Assembly: GCF_023273855.1 (NCBI RefSeq)
Contig: NZ_CP096884.1
Coordinates: 3,348,001-3,412,000 of the forward strand
Reading direction: 5' to 3'
Length of the DNA: 64,000 nucleotides
DNA from: Seonamhaeicola sp. ML3
GTDB lineage: Bacteria; Bacteroidota; Bacteroidia; Flavobacteriales; Flavobacteriaceae
The translations under genes were made by a program, and so were the position numbers. The notes beneath the pieces were generated by a model. It saw only the letters and a program-made list of their open reading frames with translations. It made no database searches and was not told the DNA's origin. This document shows, piece after piece, positions 63,011-64,000 of the stretch; the stretch's first letter is position 1, and each line of letters starts with the position of its first letter.

Positions 63011-64000
63011 TTGAAACCAATACAATTATTCCTCCTGTTAGTCTTTTTTGCCATAATGCTCTCTTGTAATAATCAGCAAAAATGGCTTCCAAAAAGTATT
63101 TCAAAGGATGCACCTTCTATGTTCAACGAAGACATAAAAGCCTTCTATTTTAAGACCTTAGATAGTGCCGCCCACTTCATAAAAAAAATCGATACCACAA
63201 ATAGCTTACGTGCAAACCAAAACTTTTTTTTGCTTAGCCGAAAATGGTACAAGAGACTTGAACCGCTCTTAATTGCTTACGATTACGAAAATTACAAGTC
63301 CATGAACGCGCCTAATCTTTTAAAAGTTGAAATTGATGATTATACAGATATTAAAAAGCTAAAACCCAAAAGTTATCAGGTTCTGGAAGAGTATTTATTT
63401 GGAGATGACAGTATAAACAACAAAGAGCTACAAAGAGTTTACAAGTACCTTCAGGTTAGAATACCCTACATACGTAATAACCACGGCATTTACCGTCAAC
63501 AAGACCGGCACCACCTAAAAATGATTAGAGATGCCATAGTAAACATTGCTACAAAAGGCATTACTGGTTTCGATTCGCCCATATTGGCTAACTCATTACA
63601 AGAAGCCCTTTATAATTACGAATCGATAAAAGAAATCCTTTCTATTTATGAAAACGCTTTCAACGACAATAATATATACAAGAGTTGGGTAAACGAAATT
63701 AATGACTGTATTTTAACTCTAAAAGCAGGAGCGTTTAACACTTTTGATCGATACTCATTTATAAAACAACATACTAATATTCAATTAGAATTAGTTAACA
63801 AAACGTCTTTAGATTGGGGAATTTCTTTAAGCAAATCTCGACCACTTAATCCAACGAGTACTAATATCTTCTCAGAATCCTTCTTCAATAAGAAAATGTT
63901 TGCCCCTCCCCATTCACCAGATATAACACCAGAAAGAATAAACCTTGGTAGAACTTTGTTTAACGACAAAAGTTTATCGGGTCCAGGAACGGTGAGTTGT
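63011..64000 (+). CDS. Cytochrome c peroxidase/MauG-type lipoprotein, N-terminal part (cut by window edge)
   Basis: The frame runs from a TTG at 63011 to the last base without a stop, 330 codons so far. A TTG start is required, because a stop at 62996-62998 lies five codons upstream with no ATG between, and the TTG gives a proper lipoprotein signal ending IMLSC (Cys19). The next ATG (63056) would leave no signal. About 285 residues of helical, low-similarity sequence follow. At the edge LGRTLFNDKSLSGPGTVSC begins a di-haem peroxidase domain, where the final Cys is the first of the expected haem CxxCH. Such proteins are periplasmic peroxidases or MauG-like oxidases. The long N-terminal part is not typical of plain CcpA. 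Confidence 0.85.
   Translation, partial: MKPIQLFLLLVFFAIMLSCNNQQKWLPKSISKDAPSMFNEDIKAFYFKTLDSAAHFIKKIDTTNSLRANQNFFLLSRKWYKRLEPLLIAYDYENYKSMNAPNLLKVEIDDYTDIKKLKPKSYQVLEEYLFGDDSINNKELQRVYKYLQVRIPYIRNNHGIYRQQDRHHLKMIRDAIVNIATKGITGFDSPILANSLQEALYNYESIKEILSIYENAFNDNNIYKSWVNEINDCILTLKAGAFNTFDRYSFIKQHTNIQLELVNKTSLDWGISLSKSRPLNPTSTNIFSESFFNKKMFAPPHSPDITPERINLGRTLFNDKSLSGPGTVSC

Overview
The window is a stretch of ordinary chromosome from an AT-rich member of the Bacteroidota, almost certainly a flavobacterium of the family Flavobacteriaceae. Several things point there together: bacillithiol genes bshB1 and bshC, promoters of the TAnnTTTG type instead of E. coli-like boxes, few Shine-Dalgarno sequences, many SC-type lipoproteins, DUF3857, DUF2911, DUF922 and fasciclin proteins, and small TGAA/TTCA hairpin repeats between genes. 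I cannot name the genus. I see no rRNA, insertion sequence, prophage, CRISPR array or plasmid function. One tRNA gene (His) is present.

Layout. 1-5.7 kb: two tandem M28 peptidases (the first cut by the window edge), tRNA-His, bshB1, an SLC13/TrkA-C transporter, rlmF. 5.7-17.5 kb: MATE pump, HAD phosphatase, lpdA, S41 peptidase, smpB, NTF2-like and FMN-binding proteins, MscS, corA, a fused RimB-RimK protein, an RMD1/DUF155 membrane protein and a VOC protein. 17.5-21.2 kb: polyamine operon speA-speB-deoxyhypusine-synthase-like-acidic protein, with a 513-base structured leader. 21.7-32.5 kb: marC, pcm, then a forward run: Gfo/Idh oxidoreductase, 3-hydroxyacyl-CoA dehydrogenase, YggS, exonuclease/GIY-YIG fusion, DUF3857 protein, potassium channel, miaA, ppnP, GNAT. 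32.5-35.1 kb: ECF sigma factor, probable anti-sigma factor and a periplasmic protein with tryptophan-rich helical repeats. 35.3-41 kb: DUF2911, meaB, an MGMT-like protein, then a GT2 / duplicated LAB_N / ArnT-like GT39 module facing a PAP2 phosphatase, which looks like lipid A or envelope glycan modification. 41-47.5 kb: small proteins, a second MATE pump, a candidate small RNA, nitronate monooxygenase, mnmA, a triple-fasciclin lipoprotein and a decayed fasciclin fragment. 47.5-61 kb: MORN-type protein, yidC, pyrG, a second ECF sigma operon, a probable methyltransferase, DUF3820, DUF922, LysM/periplasmic-binding protein, guaA, bshC. 61-64 kb: a PhoX-like lipoprotein with a collagen-like linker and the start of a cytochrome c peroxidase/MauG-type lipoprotein.

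How the genes fit together. SpeA and SpeB would convert arginine through agmatine to putrescine; the deoxyhypusine-synthase relative probably uses putrescine, plausibly making homospermidine. BshB1 and BshC are two of the three bacillithiol steps. GuaA, PyrG, YidC, SmpB, MiaA, MnmA, RlmF and Lpd are housekeeping. I found no clear defence island or large undescribed cluster. The best leads are the polyamine operon and its leader, the tryptophan-repeat sigma-factor operon, the candidate small RNA at 43.2-43.3 kb, the RimB-RimK fusion, and start codons placed almost on top of promoter boxes (guaA, the second MATE gene, smpB, the potassium channel).
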